Shown here: positions 36,893-50,119 of the stretch, piece after piece
Numbering within the stretch: position 1 is the stretch's first letter
Layout of the letters: each line of letters starts with the position of its first letter
The notes under the pieces: generated by a model
Databases searched by the model: none
What the model was told of the DNA's origin: nothing
The model's input: only the letters and a program-made list of their open reading frames with translations
Translations under genes and position numbers: made by a program
Assembly (NCBI GenBank): GCA_963277665.1
Contig: OY728123.1
Span: forward strand, 627,066,915-627,130,914
Reading direction: 5' to 3'
Length of the DNA: 64,000 nt
Source of the DNA: Viscum album
Taxonomy: Eukaryota; Streptophyta; Magnoliopsida; Santalales; Viscaceae

Positions 36893-38742
36893 AGATTTTT
36901 CATAATTTATATATTTTGTAGACATGAGATTCTTAATTCAGACGTCATTAAATTTTATAGTTTGGGCATTCTCAAGTTGTTTTTCAGCAACAGTTTGAGT
37001 TTTTAGACCACTAATAGTTACAAAATCCAAAAAATTTCAACACAGGTTTAATTACTATATTACAATGTATCCTTCCTTTATCCATAGATGTAAATTCTCT
37101 AGATAATTGGCCCAGTTGTGTTTCTATGTGCTTCATTATAAAATCATTATGAATTTTATAAGATTCATATTGGTCTTGTTGTTTATTCTGTTGAGTTTTG
37201 GGTATTTATTCTTGAGAGTCCATTCTCGTTAGGATGTGATCCAATTTTGAAGATAGTTGGCCATCATATTTTCCTTCAGAAATAGAAGATTCTACCCTCT
37301 ACTGGTTGTGAATGTTTTTTCTATGTTTTTTTGTAGGTAGGGTCAGTGGATTTATTGATTAAACCTTGGTCTTTCCAAGACATATTGGGATGGTTCCTAT
37401 ATCCTTTGGTGTATGTTTCTAAAAATGGTTCATCCTTAGTAGTAATTTTAGTACCATAATTTAATTTTTTTTATTTTACATGTTATTGGGATGAAATGTT
37501 AATTTTGGGTAAAAAATTTCATTATTCATAAACATTCCAAACTAGGAACACTATTCCCTAAAAGATAGGTTTGTATTTTGACAGCCTACTTTGTTAACAG
37601 TTATTAGAGATTTCTAGTTAATTAATGATTTATGTTGTTTGGTGACTTCTATATGTTTATCTGGAATTTCATTTCTAGATATCCTTCTAGGGTTTCAATT
37701 CACTATTTTACTTCTTGAGATTTTATGTTGAGAATTTAAAGAAACGTTGTTGAAAATTTGAAATAATTATTCCTCAGTACTATCATAGTAATTACCCCCA
37801 CCATCATGGTCAACAAGATTTTGACCAGAGGAGGTAAACCCTTCAACGAAGGTATCCATATGAAGGTTAGATGTGATTTTATGATGGGTACACTGCCTTT
37901 GAAGGTCCCTGAATCTGTCACAAGCCTCATGAAGGGATTCAAAATCCGCTGGATAAAAAATTAATATTTTATTTGTAAGTACTCCATTAAGTATTTGGGT
38001 ATAAAATTTCATTATGAATGAATTATATACTTTATCCTAATTTTGTAATTTCTTCCCATTAAGTCACAAAAACTAGTTTTGTTCTTTCCCTTAGAATAAA
38101 AAGCGAAGCAATGACATTATAAGATCATTATTTGTGAGTCCTAAGAGTGGATGTTATTCCATAGTCATATTGAAGTCTCTAATAATGGACCAATATTTTC
38201 CATTATAGAGACAATTGAAAGTAGGTAATAGAGAACTGTGGAAATGTTTATGTTCATTGTTTCTAGCTCTGGGTGAATGTATAATGGATTAAGGATTAGG
38301 TGAATCTTGAGGAAGTTAGAACTCCCTTATCCTAAGCCTCTTTATCTCTTCTAAAATATAAGTTTGAACTTTTGGATGATTATGTTATTATGGAACAATG
38401 TCATCCAAAATATCAATTTTAGTTTTGTTCTTTTATTATAGAGATGTTAAGTGTTTCTATATTTATAGGATTATGGGATCTTGCTTAGTAATTGAACAAC
38501 TTGGGAAAATACAATCGGAAAGAAAAGATCAAAATCTACATAGATGAAAAAGATAAACAAGAAGAAGTACAAGAACTATAAGAATTCAATGATGTTGTAC
38601 TAATAGTGAATGTAACAATAACAAAATAAGGATTAATTTTACAGAATATTTCTTAAAGAGTTTCAATTTTCAATTTTTTTTGTTTTTGTTTTTTTGAAAA
38701 TTTTTTAATTGATTTTTAAGGAAATATGGTCTCTCAATGCCT
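36893..38742 (-). pseudogene. Athila gag remnant and leader
   Basis: This is the 5' part of the Athila internal region, read on the minus strand from the PBS (38743) to the insert 2 junction. The clearest block is at about 37920-37780: 'FESLHEACDRFRDLQRQCTH', then 'HKITSNLHMDTFVEGF' and 'LVDHDGG'. It matches the Athila gag core Glu-Ser-Leu-x-Glu-Ala-x-x-Arg-Phe ... Cys-Pro-His-His-Gly ... Thr-Phe-Tyr-Asn-Gly-Leu. Two overlapping open frames there (37736-37942 and 37767-38012) show a frameshift within the domain. The rest (36893-37700 and 38050-38740) is too degenerate to assign. Confidence 0.78.
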
Positions 38743-38760
38743 TCCCCAACAACAACACCA
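38743..38760 (-). other. Athila primer binding site (tRNA-Asp type), deaminated
   Basis: The plus strand reads 'tccccaacaacaacacca'. The expected complement of an intact tRNA-Asp site is 'tccccggcaacggcgcca'. All five differences are G to A on the plus strand, meaning C to T on the element's coding strand. The site lies just inside the 5' LTR and fixes the minus orientation. Confidence 0.85.
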
Positions 38761-38767
38761 AAAAAAT

Positions 38768-41700
38768 GACTTTCTCATTGTCTAAAATGAGTCCAATACT
38801 AATTTTTTATGTTTTCTTACTTCTACTATATAGTGGCTATCAGGGTCGAACACACAAGGAAGGGTGAACAATTTAATTTCATTAAAATAAAGTGACTTTT
38901 GTCATCATTGGGGTAATATTTGTTTTTAGTTGTTCTTCTATTTATATTTATATATTTTTATAAAATCATAAAAGTCACACAATGTTTTTTTTTATTTCTA
39001 TTATATGATATGATGAAGGATGAAAAAAATTTAAAAACTAGTGAGCAATTGAGATAAGAGATGTTGAAAAATTATCAATCAAGAGATATACATAGGGAAA
39101 TATCTATCCTATTGGTATAAAAAGGAATCATAATCACGTAAATGTAGATGTGACATTACCACTAAAAAATAATGACTTATTCTTGACTCAAGGATATAAT
39201 TCATTCATATTGAAAAATCATGGATTTCTCCCCTCTAGGAAAGGATGAACTAATAATTTGTATTTTTATGATTCAGTAGAAAAAATATCACCGAATGTTC
39301 TGAAGATCAATTTTTGATATGAAAACATTGGAAAAAATGAATCAATTATCAAACTCACTGAATGACTGTGTAATTGATAGTTGAATGCAAGTGGTATGAA
39401 GTAATAGTTTTATTTCATAATTGACCTTGCCAATATATTCTGAAAAGATTAAAATAACCAATTGAAAAGGGAAATTGATAATAAACAATAGAAAAAGATA
39501 TTCCCTAAACCAAGAACTATATGTATTTTCATTCTTAAAATAAAAAACGAATTAATTCATTTACATTATAGGGAATTGAGAAGGAATAGGAGAAGATTGA
39601 AGCCCCCAATAAACTACAATGGTGCTGTTGGGATCCAACTTCTGCTCCACGATAACTCCAATAAGTGGTACTCCAATATTTTTTGAGGAATATCTAATAT
39701 AAAGTGTTTAATAATAAATTGATGAATCCATCATTCATTTTTTCTTATAATCACAAATTTAAAATCATCTGTCATCTATTGCACATCACCATTGAAGTCC
39801 CCCCAAGTTAGGTGAGTCCTAATATATCGCATCGTATAGGTGAGTTTTTTAAATGAAATAGTAGTTTATGTATCAAAATCCCTCAAACTAACTACCTTTT
39901 AGTATGTTTTGATAAATATGGATGGTATTTCGGCTCCTGTATGTATCTATAAACAAAAAAACAATGCACGATTAATTTTTTTTAAAATATGGTAACATTA
40001 TTTCTGAATGATTTACTTAAAAAATTATTTAATTATTATTAGTAAAACTAATGTTAAATTAATATTTAATAGCATTAGAAATAATTTGGTTTTGAAATTA
40101 TTAATAAATATTTTAATTAAATTTGTGTTTTTTTTAAAAAACATAAATTAATTTTATTTTAAATATTAAATTATTAAGATTGTTAATGTTAATATTTTAG
40201 TATATTTATAAATGATAATTATATACATTATTATTTTATGATCATGATGTTTTATTTTATAATGTTAATTTAGATAATTTATTTTATAATATTATAAATT
40301 TTTATTTTAATTGATAAACAATATATTAAATTTCTAATTATTAATATTTTTATTTAAATACTTAATTGATTTTATTTATTAAAAATTATTTTTTATATTG
40401 TAGTTATACAAATATAATTTTTTTAATAATATACACTATTATTATTATTTAGTTATTATAATTATATTATATAATAATAATAATTTTTTTTATTTACCGT
40501 TTACATAATTTTATTATATTCTTTTTTTTATCCCCCCCCACTTTTTCATCACTACGTAAGGGGAGGATATGGGTTTTGGCTACATCTCACGATGCTTCGG
40601 CCTTCTTCTACCTGATTCAGCCTCATCTCCATGTAAAATCTTGTATTGGATAGAGATCTCCACATCGACAATGAAAACCTTTCTTAATGGCTCTGGTTCT
40701 GGTAAAGAAAACATCGGATTCAGATCAGCGATTGAAAGCCTCCTCAGATCCATGATGGTGATACTCGGAGTTAACCCATTTTCATATCTATTTTTTGATT
40801 TCCTATAAATCAATGTATTGAATTTTTATTTTGTGTTTGGAAAAAAAATTATTTGTCTTGTTCCTTTTCTGAATATGAAGTTGTAGAAATGGTATGATAT
40901 AATCTGTGAGTTGTGATCTGCTAGCCGAGTGTGTGGCTAGTACATATTTATTGTGGTTTGAATCACATATGAATCAGGTATCAAAGCTGATGGTGTGTTA
41001 GGAGGTTGATACCAGCAATCAATATCTCCCTTTATTGGTAGGTTGGAGAATGGGGTGCATCGGTAGGTTGAGCTACTAATGGATGGGTATTGGTGACTCC
41101 TGAAGGTGAGGATGGATAGATTGTGACTTAATTATATAGTGCCAATGGTGAGTTGTTATCTCTGTAGAAAAACGGGGAATGTGTTTTGGTATATCATCAA
41201 TAAATGGAAATGGTACGAAATTTTTTCACTATAGGATATTCTTAGGGTGAATCATACATTGGTGAGTGAGGAATGGGAACTGCTATTGGGAACTGTCTCA
41301 CCGATGCAGTAACAGAAAGATGTTTGGTGGAATTAGTGACCTAATTTATTATCTTCAAATCTTAGAAATAAATAATTAAATTAAAACTTTAAATATATTA
41401 ACAATTTACAATTCTAAATTTATCAGTAAATTAATAATATTAATAATTAAAATAAAAATAAAAAAATATTCAAAAAAATATTGTTTAAAACAATTTAAAA
41501 AATAATTATTTTAAAAAAATTAAAACTGTCACCTAATTGAAATTAAAAACGATGTTATTAAGCATGATAATTAAATTACTAATTATTAAAATAATTAGTA
41601 AATTAAAATTAATGAATATAAATAAATCAAATAAAATAATTATAATCAAATAATTAATTAAGTAAACAAATTTTAAGAAAACACATTTAAAATATTGAAT

Positions 41701-42014
41701 GATAAATTAATGACTATGTAAATTAAAATGATATAAATATTAATTAATAAAAATTACATATTATTAAAAAGTTAATAATATTTGAACAACTAAAATAATT
41801 ATTAAATTATTATATTATAAAAATTTGTTAGGCTAAATTAATTATTTTAAAATATAAAGATATATAATTAGTAATAATGTATTTTAATTAATATATTTAA
41901 ATTTGAAAACACAAAAGTGCCTTTATTTACCAAAATATTCATAATAATATTATTAAATCAAAAAAATTGAATAAAAAGTTGTGTAATAATATGAAAAATG
42001 TAGGCCACATTACA
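38768..42014 (-). repeat. 5' LTR of the Athila element
   Basis: It begins TG at 38768 and ends near 'attaca' at 42014 (plus-strand coordinates). It matches 6937-10348: 'ctatatagtggct' (38831), an AT-only tract (40030-40520), an oligo-C run (40531-40538) followed by a GC-richer segment, and 'accgatgcagtaacag' (41311). Divergence from the other LTR is high with several indels, so the insertion is old. Open frames at 40569-40813 are in LTR sequence and are not genes. Confidence 0.78.
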
Positions 42015-45000
42015 TAAAAAGTTGTTATGTTTCCATTTCTCAACGACTATGAATGAAATAAGGTATATATTATTTTATATTAAAAATTTTATGATTATAT
42101 CATATATAAAATATAATTTCCTTAAGTACACTTATTTATACTTTCTATGTGATACTGTTTTGAATGATGACTCACATCACTTCTTCGAATGTGTTAATCT
42201 TAAAGTACCCAAAAATGAAGTTATCATTTTTCAATGGATAAATATTTATGAAGATAGATGACATGTTATATTTGTATAATTTTAATTTTTTAATTAATAT
42301 CTTATTTACAATTTAAATCCATTATTATAAATAATCATGAGAGGTGGACATGGAAAACCAATTATATTGGATCATGAGGCTGTATTCTTCCACACACATG
42401 ATAGATGATTTTGATTTCCATTTGACGGAATATGACATGGATATAAGATGATACATTAACATAAATCATATTTATATTTTAATTTCAATTTTTTTTATTT
42501 TTTGATTGAATATGATTTTATTGAGGTTAAAGAACAAATAAAACTAAAGAATTTGGTCAAATGTTTTACGCTTCTATGATAAAACTCATTTTTTTAAATC
42601 ATACGCTCTCAGTAAATGGTTTTTTTACATGAATGAGATATATATAATGTGGGACGAAATGTTAAAAAGGAAATGTTCCTATTTTTGACTGAAGTAAATG
42701 GATACTGTACTGGGTGTAAAAGAGGAGAAGATGTTTACATTTATACGTGGGTGGAGGGGAACTCTTGGGGCTACAGAATTTATCAAATTAACATTAATTT
42801 ATATTAATTTTTAAATGGATCTATATTGATATAATTATAATATACTATGAATAATAGTAGAAATTATATCATTTAATACATTTTGGATACCTTTAGATTA
42901 TTTTTTCACTATTACACTATATTGGTGTGGTGGAATCATTTAAGTAATTAATTCAACCCAAAAATTTAAATAAAAATTGATCCTAAAAAAAAAAAATAGG
43001 CTTCAAAATAAAATTTTATATTCAATAATTTTTCATTTTGACTCATGTTTATGTCATGAAATAATATTTAATATCTTATATTTACATTCTTAACCTTTTT
43101 CTATCATTGCACAAGAATTTAGATACGATTCTTTTCATAGAGCGACAAATTTTGAAAATATCATATAAAACAATTACGTATACATAATAATGACTAATAA
43201 TATTTCTGAAAATAATTTTTATTTTTCATTATTACCATTAATATATAAATATTACAATTCCAGTGCTATGAAAGAACACTATCAGTGTGGAAAATCAATT
43301 TAATAATTATCATGATATAATTTTTAATTTATATTTATTTGATTAGTTTTTTATGAATTTATTTTAATAGTTTCATGGATGATTATTTAAATTAGTTTAG
43401 TAATTTTTTTCCTATTTATTTCATAGGGATGTCATAAAAAATAATTATATCAATTTTTTTTTTCTAATTTCCCCTAACAAACAATATTCTATAGAAAAAA
43501 TATCAGAAATTCATAATAATAAATTTTTTATTTTAGGAATCCAAAAATTATTTTCAATACATTAAATTCCATTCTTATAAGTGGGAATTATTAATTTATG
43601 AAATAAAAGGAAAAAATAATAAAAAACATGTTTTTTGAAAAATGATATTTCATTAAAAAACATATATTATATGAAAATCGTGTATAATGAAGAATAAAAT
43701 TTGAATATATTTAATTATGTTATATTTATTTTAATTATAGATTAAATTTAATGAATAATGACAATTTTAAATAGATGTTTTTTGAAAAACAGATATATTC
43801 AACAATTCAATGAATAATAATAGTAATCATGAAAATAAAAAAAATTCTCCATTACATAATTGAAATAATATAATTTAAAAACTAAAATACTTTTTATCAA
43901 ACAAAAATTTCATAAAATTTCAAATATTAAGTATAATAATTTCTCATAAAAATTAATAAAAACATATTTTTAAGTATGCATTTTGTTGAAGCAAAAAATG
44001 ATTTATAAAGAATTGAGTTCCTACATCATAAGCATTATAAAATACATTGATATGGATTATTACACTATATATATTTCCTAATTCATTCAATATTATCTAT
44101 ACCATCTAGTTTTATTGTTAGGTAACATGTATGATTTTAAAATATTAATATTCATGGTTTATTAACGATCACAGTTCTTTCTTTTATACACTATTGAACA
44201 TAGTATTTATTAAAAATTATCTTGTTGTTACATTCTCACCTCATTGATGATTCAATTCGTAAAAATGTTCAACAGATTTTGTAATCAAGAGACTGAAATT
44301 TTAATTTAACTATGTTGAAATACCACATCATAAAAATTTATAGTAAAACATATTGTTTAAAACATAGAAAAATAAATACAAATGTCATATTGAATAAAAC
44401 ATACCCAGTTTTATAAAATAATAGAATACTATTTTGATGTGATAATATTGACAAACAGTTAAAAAACATTTTCCAAATAATGATGGATATTTTTAAGTAA
44501 TATTAACCACTTGAAAGTGAATTATCATGAGAATATTAAATACCAAAAAACCATAAACCAATGTGTTGTTAAAAATACTATTAATTCATCAAAAATATAT
44601 TTAATTATATAATATTTTCTTAAGAATCATTTTCCCAAAAGTTGAGGAATTTCATTATAATGTATAATAATAATATAAGAAAATATAATTACTTTAATAA
44701 TATTATTTCATCTGCTAATCAATTTTCAACACAATCTCATAAATTAATTTAAAAACTGAGTTTTCGAGATGAATTTTTTTTACTATGAGGACTCAATTAA
44801 TCCTATAATGAATCACATAATACACAAAAGTAAAACACGTTATTCCTCCTATATTTATACTTTAGTCAATCAAAATTGATTATCCCAAAGTACGAATTCT
44901 CTCTAAATGAATATACCCTTAAATAATGAAATAAAACATTAATCCCCTATGCCTTAATGACAACCAAAAATCTAAACATATATCTTTCTATAATAAAATA

Positions 45001-48000
45001 TATTATTTTATTTTAAAATAATCATTATAATGTTCAAAACCAAAAAATTATATCTTACTTATCACATATTCTTCAAAGATTATTTTGACATTTATCACTA
45101 TTTAATATTAGTCTCTCATAATTTAATATCCCAAAAATGTATATTCCAAAATCATATAATCTCCCAAATATATTAATCATTTCGATAAATAACCAAAATA
45201 ACAATAAGAACAAATTAAAATTATATAATCACATAAAATTTAATCCAACCATTATTCATCAAATAAAATCAAATATTATCAAAAATATTCCCATTTACCA
45301 TAATCATGTATGGCTTTCTGAATAGTGAACTTCTTCTAAAAGTCAAAAATATCTTTACCACCAAATCATTTTTGAAGACCATGGTTGTGTATATGACACA
45401 TCCAATATTAAAAAATTATGTATAATCGTAATATTTGAAACCATTTATGTAAATAACAATGTCATTTTATCTTTGACATCACATAGGTCAGTGGGATGTA
45501 TTACACCCTTGTCAGCCTTCTGATATTGGTAAAACCCTATGGTGTTTCGAGATGCATTTGATTGTCTCTTGACCGAATTTTTATCATTTATATAAAAATA
45601 TAAAAATATTATTCATATAAAAACCCCAAAATAAGATGAAATTCTTAAAAAATAACAATATATCTGAAATAACCTCAAAAAACCCAATAATAAATATTAT
45701 TTTAACCTTATGGATTATTTTATTTTTTGAGAATATATAACATAATAATAATTACCCTATGATAATTTTTATACATTAGTTATAATTTAAATGTAAGTCA
45801 GGGAAGATGGATATGAAAAATGAATTATGTTACAATCATGTAGATGGAACTATATAAATATTCTTGAGTAACATTTCATTTTATCAGACAACAATATGGA
45901 AAAGGATACTATTTTTTATCATTCCAAAATTATGATTATATCTCAAATATAAGGTTTTTTATTTGATTAATATATCCCTCTCTCTCTAACACACAAAAAT
46001 ATATATATAATCATTTTTTATGTAGTGATAAAAGATAAATCTCATAGCTTCATCAAGGTGGGAATCCAAACCTAAATAAAAAATGATGATATCAATTTTA
46101 AATGGATAAAAAGTTACAAACATATAGGATATATTATATTTATATAATTTATATTATATCATGAATATCATATATATAGTGTATACCTATAATTACAGCT
46201 GTCCATGATAGTTGGCGACGGAAAAAGGAATTACATCGGTTTGTGAGGTTATAGTCTACCATACAGATGAACCATGGTTTCGTTCACCATTTGATTGGAG
46301 AGGAGATGGATATTAGTTATTATATTAAAAATAATTACATATTAGTATATCTATGATACTGGTTTAATTGTTTCATTAATTTTTAAGAATATTATTATGA
46401 TGTATAAGTATAAATAGAATTCAAAATTTTGATAGAAGATATACTACTTATTCAGAAAACCTTGTTTGGTTAACACCTTAAACCATCCAAGGAAAATAAT
46501 ATTCTGAAAATAAGATAGATTTATTTTTGGAAAAAAATTTAGGAAGGAATTTTTTCATGGATTTTTAGAACAATGATGTTCTTGATGTTTTAATTAAATT
46601 GGATTCTATTTTCCCATTTATAAGTGAGTAAAGGTGAATTCATGGAATTACAAAACGTATTAAATAAATATAAATTATGTTTCATTAAAAAATGTATCTT
46701 AATTGATAATTTTTTTTATTAGTATGGTTGATTAATCTAATTAATAACATATAATAAAATTTTTTAAGGATAGGTTATGTTATCACCCTAATATTTCTTC
46801 TTAACACCTTTTAACCCTTTTGATGATTACAATGATAATAATGGTTTTATAATTTAGGGATCAAGATATTTATACAAATTTAAAATTGTACCTTAATTTT
46901 AGACTGGTAAATATATTATGCAAAATAAAAATAAATTTGATAAATATATTATTTTTAGGAATTTAAAATCGTTTAACAAATTTTTATTTCTTATAAAATA
47001 TTAAAAATACCATTTTTGGAATGATCAATTTTATTTGACATTGAAAAAAAAATTAAAAAATCTAAATTCAAATTTATTACACTAAAAATTCACTAATATT
47101 TTTTTCTATATAATATTTATGCTAATTGTTAACTCACATAAAAAATTAATTATGAAATTTTTGAGATCATTTACATGATTTTTCTTCTACTTTACAAATA
47201 AATGTGTTGGTTTTTTGTATGCATTGATGGTATTTATTTCATCACTAATAATTAAAAATATATTTTTATAAAACTAAATAAATTATTTTATATATGAAAT
47301 ATTATATTTTCCAAATATTTATATTCACTGATATCTATGACCTCAATACTTATTTAATATTTTTTTTACTTTTCTATTATTGAATAAGCACTACGATATC
47401 ATTTAAAATGATTTTCATATTAATCTTGAATAATATTCTATTTTTTTTGAATTGATTTTTTATGATATTTATGTTATATAATCCGAAAATTTTATATTAA
47501 TTGGGTTAATAAATGTTGATATCATGTTTTTGTCTTGGTAATAACATAAAGTATAATGTATTTAATAAAAAGTTAATTTATTACCATTAACCAAAAAAAT
47601 CAATTATATATCAAAATTTCTCATAAAATAATACAAGGATAAAAATTACATTATAAATCCAAATAATAATTTCATTTTTAAAAATAAATTTCTCTAAGTG
47701 AAAAAATTAATATAATAAAAAAACATAATATCCATTGAAACACTACATTTAGAAAAAATTGTTTTTGAGAACAATGAAATAATTATATTAAAAATAAGAT
47801 ATAATGGTGATTAAAATTATAATATACATAATAAAATAATTATTTAGTTACATCGATATAATATTAAATGGGTAATTATACTTTTCAGAGGAATGATAAT
47901 TTTAAAAAATTCATTATTTCACACTATTCACTGAAAATTAAATCATTTCATAATAATCCAAAAATATTAGTATAATATAATTTTGATAATATGATTTCAA

Positions 48001-48839
48001 AATGTAATAATTTTTATCATGTAATAGATATAAAATTTTCATAAATTGATATTAATAATCACTCATAAAAAAAAATAAAAATCAATTTTTTGGAAACAGT
48101 ATTTTTAAAGCATAAATTTACTTTACTAAAACATGAGTGATTATTTATGAATAATTAATAAATATATTTTTATTTATTAGGAACATTATATCTATATATA
48201 TAATAATGTGGTTTTTTGAAATGATAAAGGTGAATCCCTCTTTATAGAACCTAAAAAAACCTCTTTCAAAAATTGGGAGAAGATGGGACCCATTAAAGGT
48301 GGGCCTTTTATATATCCTATGAGTATACTCATTGATTATTCATGAATTTACCCATCCATTTCACGAGTAAAGTCCAAAATAATTTTATGTAAACCTTTAA
48401 ATAATGTATATTTACCCATCCATTTCATCTAATGAAACTATTATTAATCATATCCATGATGGGTGATCTTCTCAAATTTTATTGATTATAATTCAGTATC
48501 CAAAACTATCAATGAATATAGAGTGTAATAACAAGACACACCATATAATATGGAATTTCATACAATAAAACATTCTTGGGAACCAATAATAATTTATAAA
48601 TTTAAAATGACAGAATAATGTATACAAGCATTGGAATATACCCAATCATCAAATAATGAATAGACATATTAAACCATATGTAATCAGAGTCTACTATATC
48701 AGCTTCATTAACTTCCTACATATGTAATCATCTTCTATTATTATTTTTGTTTTCTCCCTTCTACATATAAAATGGGTGATTATTGAGTTATAAATTGGGA
48801 AGAAGTGTTAGTTACCCAATTTAAATTATGTTAGTGGAA
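42015..48839. other. AT-rich non-coding DNA, no feature recognised
   Basis: About 6.8 kb of very AT-rich sequence with frequent stops in all frames. A short less AT-rich segment at 45480-45590 ('tattacacccttgtcagcc' and similar) may be part of an old element. The small open frames at 42022-42261 and 45137-45325 show no domain and have AT-driven composition. It is most likely decayed repeats. Confidence 0.55.
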
Positions 48840-50119
48840 TGTCATGACCTAGATATTTCTGAATAGTAAATGAATTAAGGGAAACTAGAACTCTGGAAAA
48901 TTGTCTCGTATTCTAGAGGATGTTAACTAATTATGGGGGAGTTGGGGAGTGCCATTGGGATACTATAACCCCATATTATAGTGCATAATAGTTAGGAAAT
49001 AAAATAATAATAATTTAATACAATAACCATAAGAGTTAGTAGATGCAATAAACATATAATTTAATTTCAATAATTAGTATGAAATAATATAATAATATAA
49101 AAATGGGCTCCCACTCATTTAATCTCATAAAAAATAAATAAATGAATGAATAAAATAAATCTTTTGCGGGGGCCTACGACATAAATGATAATCACACTCT
49201 CCTAGTATCTAGACTTGTACGATGTATCTCACTCAATCCAATATCCCCATCCCTTTACCCATGTGATACATATAACCCGTGATATCTTATTTTGTAACCC
49301 TATTCCATGACTACATGAGAAATTCGTGAGTATAACTCAGTTAAGAACCCAAAACATTGTCTTCGAAATAAATATAAAATAATATTTATTTGAAAATTAA
49401 ATGAACAGATAAAAAATTAGCTACTAAACATTAATAATTAAATTAATTCCTTATATTATGTTTTGATGTTACACTAGAGGATTCTCATACCTATTTTGGA
49501 AAGTTCTTGTGTCTCTCTGAGCATATCATATAGTAATTACAATCATAAGAAACCACAAATGGGGACCACTTCTTACACTAAAAAATGGATCCATTATTAG
49601 ACATGAATTATCTAGTGCCAAGGTGTTTCATATCACATTAATTAATCATTCAAACCAATGTTAAAAATTTTGTTTTTTCTTTATCGAGTATATAAATGAT
49701 AAATAGTCGGGTTCAGGGTCACATCATTATCTACAAGATAAAACATCATGGTATAAATCACCCAAGTATACATGTATAAAAATCATGGGGGTTATGTCTC
49801 CCAGATATATGTGAGATAAAAACACTATTTTCTACGCAATCTTGGAATGCATGAGATAAATATTTCTTCTAAATCATCCATGTATACATGTACAATGACC
49901 AAATACCAATCGAGGTAGTCCATAGAATCGTAATCTATCTCAGAGTACACATCCCCTATCCGTAGATTAATTATGAATTTATAAGGAATCTGATGCTTTC
50001 TATGGTGTCTCAAATGATAAACATGGATCCATCATACATCTTGGGTGCCAAATAACCTTCATAGAACCACATATATAATGAAAAATTAACAGTCACGTGA
50101 ATCCAAAATTAATGAAACA

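Larger units (their letters stand above)
6937..42014 (-). mobile_element. Athila-type Ty3/gypsy LTR retrotransposon, degenerate, carrying two nested insertions
   Basis: Two long direct repeats (6937-10348 and 38768-42014) flank an internal region read on the minus strand. In element order it contains a tRNA-Asp-type primer site, a gag remnant, protease, RT, RNase H and integrase, each matching Athila-lineage motifs by eye. The internal region is split by two later plus-strand elements (15128-25147 and 26621-36887) that have their own target-site duplications. Without them the element would be about 14.8 kb with LTRs of about 3.3 kb. Every coding segment has stops and frameshifts, so it cannot move by itself. 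No clear target-site duplication of the Athila itself was found, and its outer ends are uncertain by some tens of bases. Confidence 0.85.
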
